Positions 56,714-64,000 of a DNA stretch of 64,000 nucleotides are shown in pieces. The stretch comes from CAYRLW01 sp964425215 (lineage in GTDB: Bacteria > Spirochaetota > Spirochaetia > Treponematales > Breznakiellaceae): assembly GCA_964425215.1 (NCBI GenBank), contig CAYRLW010000005.1:49163-113162 (forward strand), read 5' to 3'. The first letter of the stretch is position 1, and every line of letters begins with the position of its first letter. The position numbers were made by a program, and so were the translations under genes. The notes beneath the pieces are model-generated. The model was not told where the DNA came from, did not search any database, and was given only the letters and a program-made list of their open reading frames with translations.

Positions 56714-57783
56714 GCTTTTTTCCGTTGAACAAGAAAAATCGAAGGCTTTTGAACGTCGGGGGAATCCTGCTTCTGGCGGCCCTGTTGACGGGGGCCAACG
56801 CGTTCCTCGATCCCTTCTCCATGCAGATCTTTAAGCTCTGCGCCATCAATATCATCCTAGCCCTGTCGCTTAACCTGCTGAACGGTTTTACGGGACTTTT
56901 TTCCCTGGGCCACGCGGGTTTTATGTCCATCGGGGCCTTTTCTTGCGCCCTGCTCACCATGACCGCGGACCAAAAACAGATGAACTTTTTCTTAAAGCCC
57001 ATCGAACCCTTTTTGGCCCATATCACGATTCCCTTTTTGCCCGCCCTGATCATCGCGGGGCTTATCGCGGCGTTCTTCGGTTTCCTTATCGGAGCCCCGG
57101 TTCTGCGACTTCGGGACGATTACCTGGCCATCGCTACCCTGGGCTTCTCGGAGATAATCCGGGTGGTGTTCACCAACCTCCAGACCATTACCAACGGTTC
57201 CCTGGGCTTAAAGGGACTCCCCCGGTTTACCACCATGTGGTGGGCATGGGGAACCGCGGCTTTTACGATCCTGTTTATCGTGGCCCTTATAAAATCCAGC
57301 TACGGGCGGGCGTTTAAGGCGATCCGGGATAACGAGATCGCTGCGGAAGCCATGGGAATCAACGTGTTTAACATGAAGCTCCTTTCGTTCGTCCTTTCGG
57401 CTTTTTTTGCCGGGGTTGGAGGGGCCCTGCTGGCCCACCACCTTACCACCATCGATCCCAAGCAGTTTATGTTTTTAAAGACCTTTGATATCCTGCTGAT
57501 CGTGGTATTGGGGGGCATCGGTTCTATTTCGGGGTCCATTATTTCGGCGATTGTGGTGACTATTTTGATGGAGGCCCTGCGATTCCTCGATGGTCCGCTT
57601 AATTTTATCGTTTTCCAGACCACCGGCATTCCGGGTATCCGGATGGTGGTGTTCTCTATCCTGTTGATGGCGGTTATTCTGTTTAGACAACAGGGTTTGA
57701 TGGGCCGCCGGGAATTGTCCTGGGAACTGTTCGCCGAAATTGGCCTATTGCCCCGACGGTTCGGCCGACGGAAGGGAGAATAA
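56710..57783 (+). CDS. livM: Liv-type ABC transporter permease LivM
   Basis: The 357-residue protein is a second membrane subunit: LSLNLLNGFTGLFSLGHAGFMSIGAF, IGAPVLRLRDDYLAIATLGFSEIIRVVFTN, YGRAFKAIRDNEIAAEAMGINVFNMKLLSFVLSAFFAGVGGALLAHH (EAA loop) and VVLGGIGSISGSIISAIVVTIL. The C-terminal tail is basic (PRRFGRRKGE). It is translationally coupled to livH and adjacent to livG. Confidence 0.94.
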   Translation: MSFFPLNKKNRRLLNVGGILLLAALLTGANAFLDPFSMQIFKLCAINIILALSLNLLNGFTGLFSLGHAGFMSIGAFSCALLTMTADQKQMNFFLKPIEPFLAHITIPFLPALIIAGLIAAFFGFLIGAPVLRLRDDYLAIATLGFSEIIRVVFTNLQTITNGSLGLKGLPRFTTMWWAWGTAAFTILFIVALIKSSYGRAFKAIRDNEIAAEAMGINVFNMKLLSFVLSAFFAGVGGALLAHHLTTIDPKQFMFLKTFDILLIVVLGGIGSISGSIISAIVVTILMEALRFLDGPLNFIVFQTTGIPGIRMVVFSILLMAVILFRQQGLMGRRELSWELFAEIGLLPRRFGRRKGE

Positions 57784-57785
57784 GG

Positions 57786-58556
57786 ATGGGTGTTTTGCTA
57801 TCTACCCAGGGATTAACAAAAATATTTGGTGGACTTACGGCGGTTTCGGACCTTTCAATTTCCATCGAAGACGGCCAAATTATCGGCCTTATCGGTCCCA
57901 ACGGAGCGGGGAAAACCACGGCCTTCAATATGATAACCGGGGTCTACAAGCCCACGTCGGGACTCATCAAATACGGCGATACGCCGATTCAAGGAATGAA
58001 AAGCCATAAAATTACCCGGTTGGGTATTGCCCGGACCTTTCAAAATATCCGGCTTTTTAAAGAAATGACCGTACTGGAAAACGTCTTGGTGGCCCGCCAT
58101 ACCCGGATGGGTACCAACTTGGCCGAGGCGGTACTCCACCTGCCCAGCTACCGGCAAAAAGAAAAGGAAGCCGTGGATATGGCCCGGTCTTTGCTAGAAC
58201 GGGTAAATCTATTGGATTTGGCCAACGAAAATTCGACGAACCTGCCCTACGGCAAACAACGGCGTCTGGAGATCGCCCGGGCTTTGGCCACCAACCCAAA
58301 ACTACTGTTGCTGGACGAACCCGCCGCGGGGATGAATCCCCAGGAATCCCGGGATCTGATGGACTTTATTCTTAAAATCCGGGATGATTTTTCCCTGACC
58401 ATTCTGCTTATTGAACACCATATGCAGGTGGTCATGGGGATCTGCGAGAGGATGTACGTGCTAGACTACGGTATTACCATCGCCCACGGGAGTCCTGAAC
58501 AAATTAGACGGGATCCCAAGGTTATTGAAGCGTATTTGGGGGCCGCCGCATGTTAA
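57786..58556 (+). CDS. livG: Liv-type ABC transporter ATP-binding protein LivG
   Basis: The 256-residue ATPase has Walker A GLIGPNGAGKTTAFN, the LivG-type signature LPYGKQRRLEIARALA (in place of LSGGQ) and Walker B LLLLDEPAAGMNP. The stretch GIARTFQNIRLFKEMTVLENVLVARH is specific to LivG. It starts 2 bp after livM and overlaps livF by 7 bp. Confidence 0.95.
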   Translation: MGVLLSTQGLTKIFGGLTAVSDLSISIEDGQIIGLIGPNGAGKTTAFNMITGVYKPTSGLIKYGDTPIQGMKSHKITRLGIARTFQNIRLFKEMTVLENVLVARHTRMGTNLAEAVLHLPSYRQKEKEAVDMARSLLERVNLLDLANENSTNLPYGKQRRLEIARALATNPKLLLLDEPAAGMNPQESRDLMDFILKIRDDFSLTILLIEHHMQVVMGICERMYVLDYGITIAHGSPEQIRRDPKVIEAYLGAAAC

Positions 58557-59260
58557 AAGTGGAAAATCTTTCGGTTCATTACGGCGGTATCCACGCGCTT
58601 CAAAATATCAGTTTTGAGGTTCCCGACGGTCAAATCGTTACACTCATCGGGGCAAACGGCGCGGGAAAGAGCTCTACCCTTAACGCCATCGTGGGCTTGG
58701 TACCCAGTTCCTCGGGGCAGGTTCTCTACGATGGCACTAATATCCTGGGAAAGGATACCAAGGATATCGTAGAAGCGGGGGTAGTTTTGGTTCCCGAAGG
58801 TCGAAGGGTATTTCCCAACCTGACGGTCCAGGAGAACCTAACCCTGGGAGCTTTTGCCCGCCAGGATTTGGAGCAGGTGGAAAAGGATAGGGATAGGGTG
58901 TTCCAGCTGTTTCCCCGGCTTAAGGAACGGATAAGACAAAAAGCGGGAACCCTTTCGGGGGGAGAACAGCAGATGCTCGCCGTGGGCCGGGCGCTCATGT
59001 CCAAGCCGAAGGTGCTGATGATGGACGAACCGTCCCTGGGGCTTGCCCCTATCGTGGTTTCCATGATATTTGAAATAATTCGGGAAATAAACGCTTCGGG
59101 GGTGACGGTCCTTTTGGTGGAACAAAACGCCCTGGCGGCCCTGGAAGAGGCTGATCGGGGCTACGTATTGGAGACCGGGAGGATTACCCTTTCCGGTACG
59201 GGAAAGGAACTTTTGGCCGACGATAGGGTTCGAAAAGCCTATTTAGGCGAGGCTCAATAA
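58550..59260 (+). CDS. livF: Liv-type ABC transporter ATP-binding protein LivF
   Basis: The 236-residue ATPase has VHYGGIHALQNISFEVPDGQIVTLIGANGAGKSSTLNAIVGL (Walker A), VVLVPEGRRVFPNLTVQENL, the signature LSGGEQQMLAVGRALM and Walker B VLMMDEPSLGLAP. The stop overlaps the proA start by 1 bp (TAATG), which ties the transporter to proline synthesis on one message. Confidence 0.95.
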   Translation: MLKVENLSVHYGGIHALQNISFEVPDGQIVTLIGANGAGKSSTLNAIVGLVPSSSGQVLYDGTNILGKDTKDIVEAGVVLVPEGRRVFPNLTVQENLTLGAFARQDLEQVEKDRDRVFQLFPRLKERIRQKAGTLSGGEQQMLAVGRALMSKPKVLMMDEPSLGLAPIVVSMIFEIIREINASGVTVLLVEQNALAALEEADRGYVLETGRITLSGTGKELLADDRVRKAYLGEAQ

Positions 59261-60534
59261 TGTTAGATTCCCTGTTTGCGGAACTTAAGAAAGCCCAGGC
59301 CAAACTGGCCCTGGCAAATCGATCTCAAAAAGATGGGGCCCTCCGGTCCGTGATGAAGGCCCTGGAAGCCGATCGGGCCGCCATCCTTAAAGCTAACGCC
59401 CTGGACGTGGAACGGGCCCGAGCTTCGCTGATGAAGGAAGCCCTGATCGATCGGTTGCTGTTAAACGATAAACGGATCACCGAAATTATCCAGGGCGTGG
59501 ACGTGGTGGTCCGGCAGGACGACCCGGTGGGTCGGGTGCAAGCTGGGTGGACCTTGCCCAACGGCCTCTTTATCGAACGACTTACCGTGCCCCTGGGAAC
59601 CGTAGCGATTATTTATGAATCCCGGCCCAACGTGACCGTGGATGCCTTTTGTCTGGCCTATAAGGCCGGTTGTTCCATCCTGCTCCGGGGTTCCTCCGCG
59701 GCCCTGGAATCGAACCGGGCGTTGGTCGCTTCGATTAAACGGGGCCTAGAGTTGGGGGGCGGGATCGCCGAGGCGGTAGCCCTGGCGGATTCGGGAAGCC
59801 GGGACGACGTGGACGAGATTCTCAGCGCCCGGGGGAAGTTGGACGTGGTAATACCCCGGGGTGGCAGGGAGCTGATACGCCGGGTCGTCGACTTTGCCCG
59901 GGTTCCGGTCATAGAAACCGGGGAGGGCAACTGTCACATTTACGCCGACCCAACCGCGGACCTGCGGCGGGGTGTGGACATCGTGGAGAACGCGAAGGTT
60001 CAGAAGCCCGGGGCGTGCAACGCCGTGGAAACCCTGTTGGTCCATTCCGCCGTGGCTGACCAGTTTTTGCCCCTGGTGGCGGACCGATTGAAAGGTCGGG
60101 TTACGCTTCGCTGTTGTCCCCGGTCTAAGGCGGCCATTCTTTCCGCCTCGACGGCCCACGGCGGGTATCCGGGCCTGGTACTCCAGGACGCCACGGAGGA
60201 AGATTGGGCCACCGAGTACCTGGATTATATTTTGGCGATAAGGGTGGTGGATTCGAACGACGAGGCCATAGAACATATAAATCGCTATGGGACGAAACAT
60301 TCGGAAGCGATCCTCACCAACGATCTTTCGGCGTCCCGGGAGTTCGAAGCCCGGGTAGACGCTTCCTGCGTGTACACCAACGCTTCAATCCGGTTCACCG
60401 ACGGGGCCCAATTTGGCTTTGGCGCCGAGTTGGGCATCAGCACCCAAAAATTCCACGCCCGGGGTCCCATGGGGCTGGAGGCGCTTACCACCATTAAGTA
60501 CCGTGTTTCAGGCTCCGGCCAAATACGAGAGTAG
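59260..60534 (+). CDS. proA: Glutamate-5-semialdehyde dehydrogenase (gamma-glutamyl phosphate reductase)
   Basis: The 424-residue enzyme reduces gamma-glutamyl phosphate to glutamate semialdehyde with NADPH. Diagnostic stretches are VPLGTVAIIYESRPNVTVDAFCLAYKAGCSILLRGSSAALESN, LDVVIPRGGRELIRRV, ETGEGNCHIYAD, the catalytic Cys253 in KVQKPGACNAVETLLVH, and DASCVYTNASIRFTDGAQFGFGAELGISTQKFHARGPMGLEALTT. The order proA-proB-proC follows livF without a gap. Confidence 0.96.
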   Translation: MLDSLFAELKKAQAKLALANRSQKDGALRSVMKALEADRAAILKANALDVERARASLMKEALIDRLLLNDKRITEIIQGVDVVVRQDDPVGRVQAGWTLPNGLFIERLTVPLGTVAIIYESRPNVTVDAFCLAYKAGCSILLRGSSAALESNRALVASIKRGLELGGGIAEAVALADSGSRDDVDEILSARGKLDVVIPRGGRELIRRVVDFARVPVIETGEGNCHIYADPTADLRRGVDIVENAKVQKPGACNAVETLLVHSAVADQFLPLVADRLKGRVTLRCCPRSKAAILSASTAHGGYPGLVLQDATEEDWATEYLDYILAIRVVDSNDEAIEHINRYGTKHSEAILTNDLSASREFEARVDASCVYTNASIRFTDGAQFGFGAELGISTQKFHARGPMGLEALTTIKYRVSGSGQIRE

Positions 60535-60539
60535 GATCC

Positions 60540-61331
60540 ATGATTCCCCAATTGATTGAAGAGTCTCGAAAAATAGTTTTAAAAATCGGTTCTAATACCC
60601 TTGCCGATAGGGATGGAAAAATCAACCGTACCTTTTTGGCTGAACTGGCCGAACAGGCGGCGGCCCTTATCCGAGGGGGTAAACAGATCGTGTTGGTGTC
60701 CTCGGGCGCCCGGATAGCGGGGCTGTCTACCATCGGTAAATGGGAGCGTAAACGGGATCTCCACTATAAACAGGCCCTGTGCGCCGTGGGGCAGGTGGAG
60801 CTGATGGAGGCGTGGCGCCGGGCGTTTGAAGCCCAGGGGCTCCATATCGGCCAACTGCTTTTAACCCGGGATGATTTTTCCGACGACCTGCGGACCCTTA
60901 ACATGCGGAACACCCTCTTTACCCTGGTAGACGAGGGCGTAGTTCCAATTATCAACGAGAACGATTCGGTGTGCGTGGATGAAATTAAAATCGGGGATAA
61001 CGATAACCTGGCGGCTCTCACAGCGGTGTTGTGGAGCGCCGATCTATTGATCCTCTTTAGCGATATCGACGGGGTTTACGATAAAAACCCCAAGGAACAT
61101 CCGGACGCCCAGTTGGTCAGCGAGGTCCGCGATCTAGCGGCCCTGCGATCCTCCATTTCTATCGGAGGGACCAACGGCTTTGGTACCGGGGGAATTACCA
61201 CCAAATTGGAAGCCGCCCAGTACGTGCTTTCCTACGGTATTCCGATGATTTTGGCCCATGGCGGCCGCCCGCGGCCTTTGGAAGCTTTAGCCCAGGGGAA
61301 ACAGCCGGGTACCGCTTTTTACGCGAGGTAG
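60540..61331 (+). CDS. proB: Glutamate 5-kinase, short form without PUA domain
   Basis: The 263-residue amino acid kinase has KIVLKIGSNTL, IVLVSSGARIAGL, GQLLLTRDDF, VVPIINENDSVCVDEIKIGDNDNLAALTA, LILFSDIDGVYDKNPKEHPDAQ and GTGGITTKLEAAQYVLSYGIPMILAHGG. It makes gamma-glutamyl phosphate, the feedback-regulated first step. The usual C-terminal PUA domain (about 100 residues) is missing; the family also has such short members. Confidence 0.95.
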   Translation: MIPQLIEESRKIVLKIGSNTLADRDGKINRTFLAELAEQAAALIRGGKQIVLVSSGARIAGLSTIGKWERKRDLHYKQALCAVGQVELMEAWRRAFEAQGLHIGQLLLTRDDFSDDLRTLNMRNTLFTLVDEGVVPIINENDSVCVDEIKIGDNDNLAALTAVLWSADLLILFSDIDGVYDKNPKEHPDAQLVSEVRDLAALRSSISIGGTNGFGTGGITTKLEAAQYVLSYGIPMILAHGGRPRPLEALAQGKQPGTAFYAR

Positions 61332-61335
61332 GGGT

Positions 61336-62172
61336 ATGGGAGAAAAAACGTTAGTCGGTTGTATAGGTACGGGAAACATGGGGAGCGCCCTCATGACCGC
61401 CGCTTCAAAGGTGGTGGGGGGGCACAACCTGGGGGTCACGGACGTGGATCTTCCCCGGGCCGCCGAATTCGCCGCCCCTTTGGGGGCCCAAACCTGGGCT
61501 TCCAACGTTGAAGCGGCTCAACAGTCCCAGTACCTGATCCTGGCGATAAAGCCCCAGGTGGCAGCTTCGGTTTTAAAGGAACTAGGGCCAGTTTTAGCCG
61601 AACGGAAAAGGGCGGGGCAGGCGGTTCTTTTGGTGTCCATCGTGGCGGGGCTTTCTATAAGCACCATCCGCTCTCATCTTGGAGGACCGGATGACGCGGC
61701 TGGTCAGCCGATAATCCGCCTGATGCCCAACACCCCGGCGCTTATTTCCAAGGGGATGATAGCCCTGGCCGCCAGTCCGGAAGTCACCACAGACGCGGTG
61801 GAAGAACTGGAGCGGATCCTTTCGTCCGCCGGGATTATCGACCGGGTGGATGAAAAATTGATGGACGTCATCACCGCCCTTTCGGGGTCCGGGCCCGCGT
61901 ACGGTTACCTGTTTATCGAAGCCCTCGCCGATGGGGCCGTAAAGGCGGGGCTTCCCCGGGACAAGGCCCTGCGGTACGCCGCCCGCACGGTGCTGGGAGC
62001 CGCCGCCATGGTGGAAGAAACGGGCCGCCATCCAGGGGAATTGAAGGACGCGGTTTGCTCCCCCGGGGGCACCACCATCGCCGGCGTGGCGGCCCTGGAG
62101 GAACGGGCGTTTCGGGGTGCGGTCATGGCGGCGGTAGAGGCGGCGTACAAACGGTCCAAGGAATTGGGCTGA
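61336..62172 (+). CDS. proC: Pyrroline-5-carboxylate reductase
   Basis: The 278-residue enzyme completes proline synthesis by reducing P5C with NAD(P)H. It has the Rossmann motif VGCIGTGNMGSALM, LILAIKPQ, RLMPNTPALISKGM, and the C-terminal ALSGSGPAYGYLFIEALADGAVKAGLPRDKALRYAARTVLGAA..HPGELKDAVCSPGGTTIAGVAALEERAFRGAVM signature. It is the last gene of the transporter-proline run. The spacer after it (62173-62266) contains a possible promoter TTGCAT-N16-TATACG for merA. Confidence 0.96.
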   Translation: MGEKTLVGCIGTGNMGSALMTAASKVVGGHNLGVTDVDLPRAAEFAAPLGAQTWASNVEAAQQSQYLILAIKPQVAASVLKELGPVLAERKRAGQAVLLVSIVAGLSISTIRSHLGGPDDAAGQPIIRLMPNTPALISKGMIALAASPEVTTDAVEELERILSSAGIIDRVDEKLMDVITALSGSGPAYGYLFIEALADGAVKAGLPRDKALRYAARTVLGAAAMVEETGRHPGELKDAVCSPGGTTIAGVAALEERAFRGAVMAAVEAAYKRSKELG

Positions 62173-62266
62173 ACCGATTAATTTTTAAAATTCCTTGCAT
62201 TTACAACTATAGAAAATATACGATCCAATCTACGTCTATAATTTTATCCCAACGGAAGGACTTTTT

Positions 62267-63922
62267 ATGATACAACTGCGAATTACCGGAATGACCTGTC
62301 AGGATTGCGCGGTCCATATTCAGAGGGCCCTAAAAAAGCTTCCAGGCGCCGAGGTTGTACGGGTAAGCTACGAAGAAAAAGTAGCGATGATCGAGGACGA
62401 TGGAAACATAAGCGAAGCGCAGGCAATAGCTACGGTGGAAAAGGCGGGGTACGGCGCTGTACCTTTCTCTGTTGAGGGGGGCCAATCTCAAGCAACCCCC
62501 CGGACTATAGAAAAACTCGGGACGGAAAAACTTAGAATAGCCGTTATTGGGAGCGGCGCCGCAGCGATGGCGGCGGCGCTGACCGCCGCTGACGGAGGCG
62601 CCGATGTTACGGTGATCGAAAAAGGTACCATTGGGGGAACCTGCGTAAACATTGGCTGTGTGCCCTCAAAGATTATGATCCGCGGGGCCCACATCGCCCA
62701 TCTGCGCGGGAAAAGTCCTTTTGACGGCGGAATTGAATCGTCGAATCCTCGCATAGACCGTAAAAATTTACTGGCCCAGCAAAAGGGCCGGGTGGGGGAG
62801 CTTCAACAGGCCAAATACGAAGCGGTACTGGCCGCTCGGCCTGAAATCAAAGTGCTCCGGGGGCACGCCCGCTTTACCACTTCCAAGAACCTGCGAGTTA
62901 GAACCGCGGATGGACCCAGTATCGACGTACCCTTTGATCGCTGTCTTATCGCAGTCGGAGCGCGACCTCTTATTCCGCCGATTTCCGGTTTGGCCGATAC
63001 CCCCTACTGGACATCCACCGAAGCCCTGGAGTGTACGGAACTTCCGAAAACCCTTGCTGTGCTGGGATCCTCGTCGGTGGCTCTGGAGCTGGCTCAGGCT
63101 TTTTCCCGACTGGGAAGTTCCGTAACCATCCTGGCCCGCCACAGCCTTCTGTACCGGGAGGATCCAGCTATCGGCCAAGCCCTGCAGGAAGTCTTTGAAT
63201 CCGAGGGGATTCGGGTCTTGACGTATACCGAAGCCCAAAAAATCGACTACACCAATGGTTCTTTTATCCTTTTCACCGGAAAAGAAGAGATCAGAGCCCA
63301 AAAGCTCCTGGTCGCTGTGGGGCGAAGGCCGAATACGGATGATTTGGGCCTGGAAAATACGGGGGTCCAACGGGACAAAGCCGGAGCAATCGTGGTGGAC
63401 GACCATTTACAAAGCGATGATCCTGTAATATTCGCCGCCGGAGATTGTACCAACCGTCCCCAGTTTGTGTACGTAGCCGCGGCGGCGGGAAAAACGGCCG
63501 TAATCAATATGACGGGAGGGGATCAAACCCTGAACCTGTCTGCCATGCCCGCCGTGGTATTTACCGATCCCCAGGTCGCGACGGTGGGGTATACGGAAGA
63601 AGAGGCTCGGAAACGGGGGCTTAACGCGGAAAGCCGGACCTTAAGCTTGGATAACGTTCCCCGCGCTTTGGTCAACTTTGAGACCCGGGGATTTATTAAA
63701 CTGGTGGCAGAAAAGCCCTCCGGACGGCTACTAGGGGCCCAAATTTTAGCGGAAGAGGGGAGCGAGATTATTCAGACCGCGGTTCTGGCTATAAAAAGTG
63801 GGCTAACCGTTCACGACCTGGCCGGAACCCTCTTTCCTTATCTGACCATGGCCGAGGGGATAAAATTGGCGGCCCTAACCTTTACCAAGGACGTGAAACA
63901 GCTTTCCTGTTGTGCGACCTGA
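62267..63922 (+). CDS. merA: Mercuric reductase-type flavoprotein disulphide reductase, with HMA domain
   Basis: The 551-residue protein has an N-terminal heavy-metal-associated domain (GMTCQDCAVHIQRAL), an FAD-binding domain (IAVIGSGAAAMAAALTAADGG), the redox disulphide GGTCVNIGCVPSK (C126/C131), and NAD(P)H-binding LAVLGSSSVALELAQAFSRLGSSVTIL. The FAD/dimerisation region includes IFAAGDCTNRPQFVYVAAAAGK. The C-terminal vicinal cysteines are LSCCAT (C548/C549). Together these are the complete MerA set, which reduces Hg(II) to Hg(0). No merR, merT, merP or mer operator is visible, so it is uncertain whether regulation is mercury-responsive. Ribosome-binding site GGAAGGA. Confidence 0.9.
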   Translation: MIQLRITGMTCQDCAVHIQRALKKLPGAEVVRVSYEEKVAMIEDDGNISEAQAIATVEKAGYGAVPFSVEGGQSQATPRTIEKLGTEKLRIAVIGSGAAAMAAALTAADGGADVTVIEKGTIGGTCVNIGCVPSKIMIRGAHIAHLRGKSPFDGGIESSNPRIDRKNLLAQQKGRVGELQQAKYEAVLAARPEIKVLRGHARFTTSKNLRVRTADGPSIDVPFDRCLIAVGARPLIPPISGLADTPYWTSTEALECTELPKTLAVLGSSSVALELAQAFSRLGSSVTILARHSLLYREDPAIGQALQEVFESEGIRVLTYTEAQKIDYTNGSFILFTGKEEIRAQKLLVAVGRRPNTDDLGLENTGVQRDKAGAIVVDDHLQSDDPVIFAAGDCTNRPQFVYVAAAAGKTAVINMTGGDQTLNLSAMPAVVFTDPQVATVGYTEEEARKRGLNAESRTLSLDNVPRALVNFETRGFIKLVAEKPSGRLLGAQILAEEGSEIIQTAVLAIKSGLTVHDLAGTLFPYLTMAEGIKLAALTFTKDVKQLSCCAT

Positions 63923-63952
63923 TTTCGATTCGATCAGGGGATCTTAATAGTG

Positions 63953-63990
63953 TCACGAAGATTAGGGAAAGCTTTCTCTGACGTTCAGCG
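63953..63990. repeat. 38-bp dispersed repeat (family C), copy 2
   Basis: TCACGAAGATTAGGGAAA followed by GCTTTCTCTGACGTTCAGCG, matching 39240-39277 at 34 of 38 positions. It lies in the 78-bp end of the window after merA; any longer element would continue outside. Confidence 0.75.
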
Positions 63991-64000
63991 GGACCCATCA

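Noticed and set aside
1..64000. CRISPR array or cas genes
   Set aside because: No run of regularly spaced 25-40-bp direct repeats and no Cas-type proteins were seen; the dispersed palindromes are irregularly placed.
1..64000. Transposase or integrase gene to mobilise the repeats
   Set aside because: I saw no open frame with DDE, HUH or tyrosine/serine recombinase motifs anywhere in the window.

Overview
The window looks like a draft scaffold (100 N at 9602-9701) from a spirochaete of the Treponema/Breznakiella type, plausibly an insect-gut relative of Treponema primitia or azotonutricium. The evidence is gene content: a NadD-YqeK fusion, spoVG next to a bL25 gene, a large chemotaxis operon, a CheX-like phosphatase, many lipoproteins, PEGA and DUF115 proteins, a tandem NDPK protein and a DUF134-NifX fusion. 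This is inference from families; no 16S or other marker rRNA is present. The bulk is moderately GC-rich, and the HEPN/MNT pair at 52.4-53.1 kb is strikingly AT-rich.

Layout. 0-12.5 kb is housekeeping: nadD-yqeK, an LCP protein and rsfS; convergent genes for an acidic-tailed protein and a CheX-like protein; ispE, spoVG, tRNA-Gln, rplY, tilS, ftsH; then an envelope protein broken by the assembly gap and a lipoprotein trypsin-like protease. 12.7-22.8 kb is a signalling block: STAS, cheA, cheR, cheB, cheY, cheW, two hybrid histidine kinases and a response regulator. 23-28.4 kb holds lepA, a DUF115 protein, a PpiD/SurA-like foldase, and tRNA-Asp and tRNA-Pro followed by an unusual structured non-coding region. 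28.9-34 kb holds an SDR dehydrogenase and pstSCAB behind a Pho-box-like operator. 34-39 kb holds a phosphoesterase, hypothetical proteins and lipoproteins, radC and ferritin. 39.4-44 kb is a SNF2 helicase with an unrecognised 600-residue partner. 44-54.4 kb is mixed: a remnant of an M16C protease, a PEGA envelope protein, kbl, DUF134-NifX, htrA, a 7TM histidine kinase, an FKBP lipoprotein, a HEPN-MNT toxin-antitoxin pair and a tandem NDPK protein. 54.6-62.2 kb is one long same-strand run of a Liv-type ABC transporter followed directly by proA-proB-proC. A full-length merA ends the window.

The most unusual non-coding signals are four. (1) A dispersed family of composite palindromic repeats (about 155 bp, ends GAGG..TCTTTCAAAA / TTTTGAAAGA..CCTC) occurs in at least four intergenic spacers. 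Solo hairpin derivatives occur elsewhere, one copy carries a nested 108-bp insertion between TGCA repeats, and a related hairpin flanks the HEPN-MNT module on both sides. (2) A terminator-bounded, stem-rich region downstream of tRNA-Pro repeats 13 nt of that tRNA's 3' half, recalling the rtT repeats of the E. coli tyrT operon. (3) Several genes (ispE, lepA, the SNF2 gene, the PEGA gene, a histidine kinase) have a -10 box 6-12 nt before the start codon and no Shine-Dalgarno, which predicts leaderless mRNAs. (4) A 38-bp repeat, TCACGAAGATTAGGG..., occurs upstream of the SNF2 operon and at the right edge.

All coordinates and motifs were read by eye. Family names rest on motif recognition, not on database searches.
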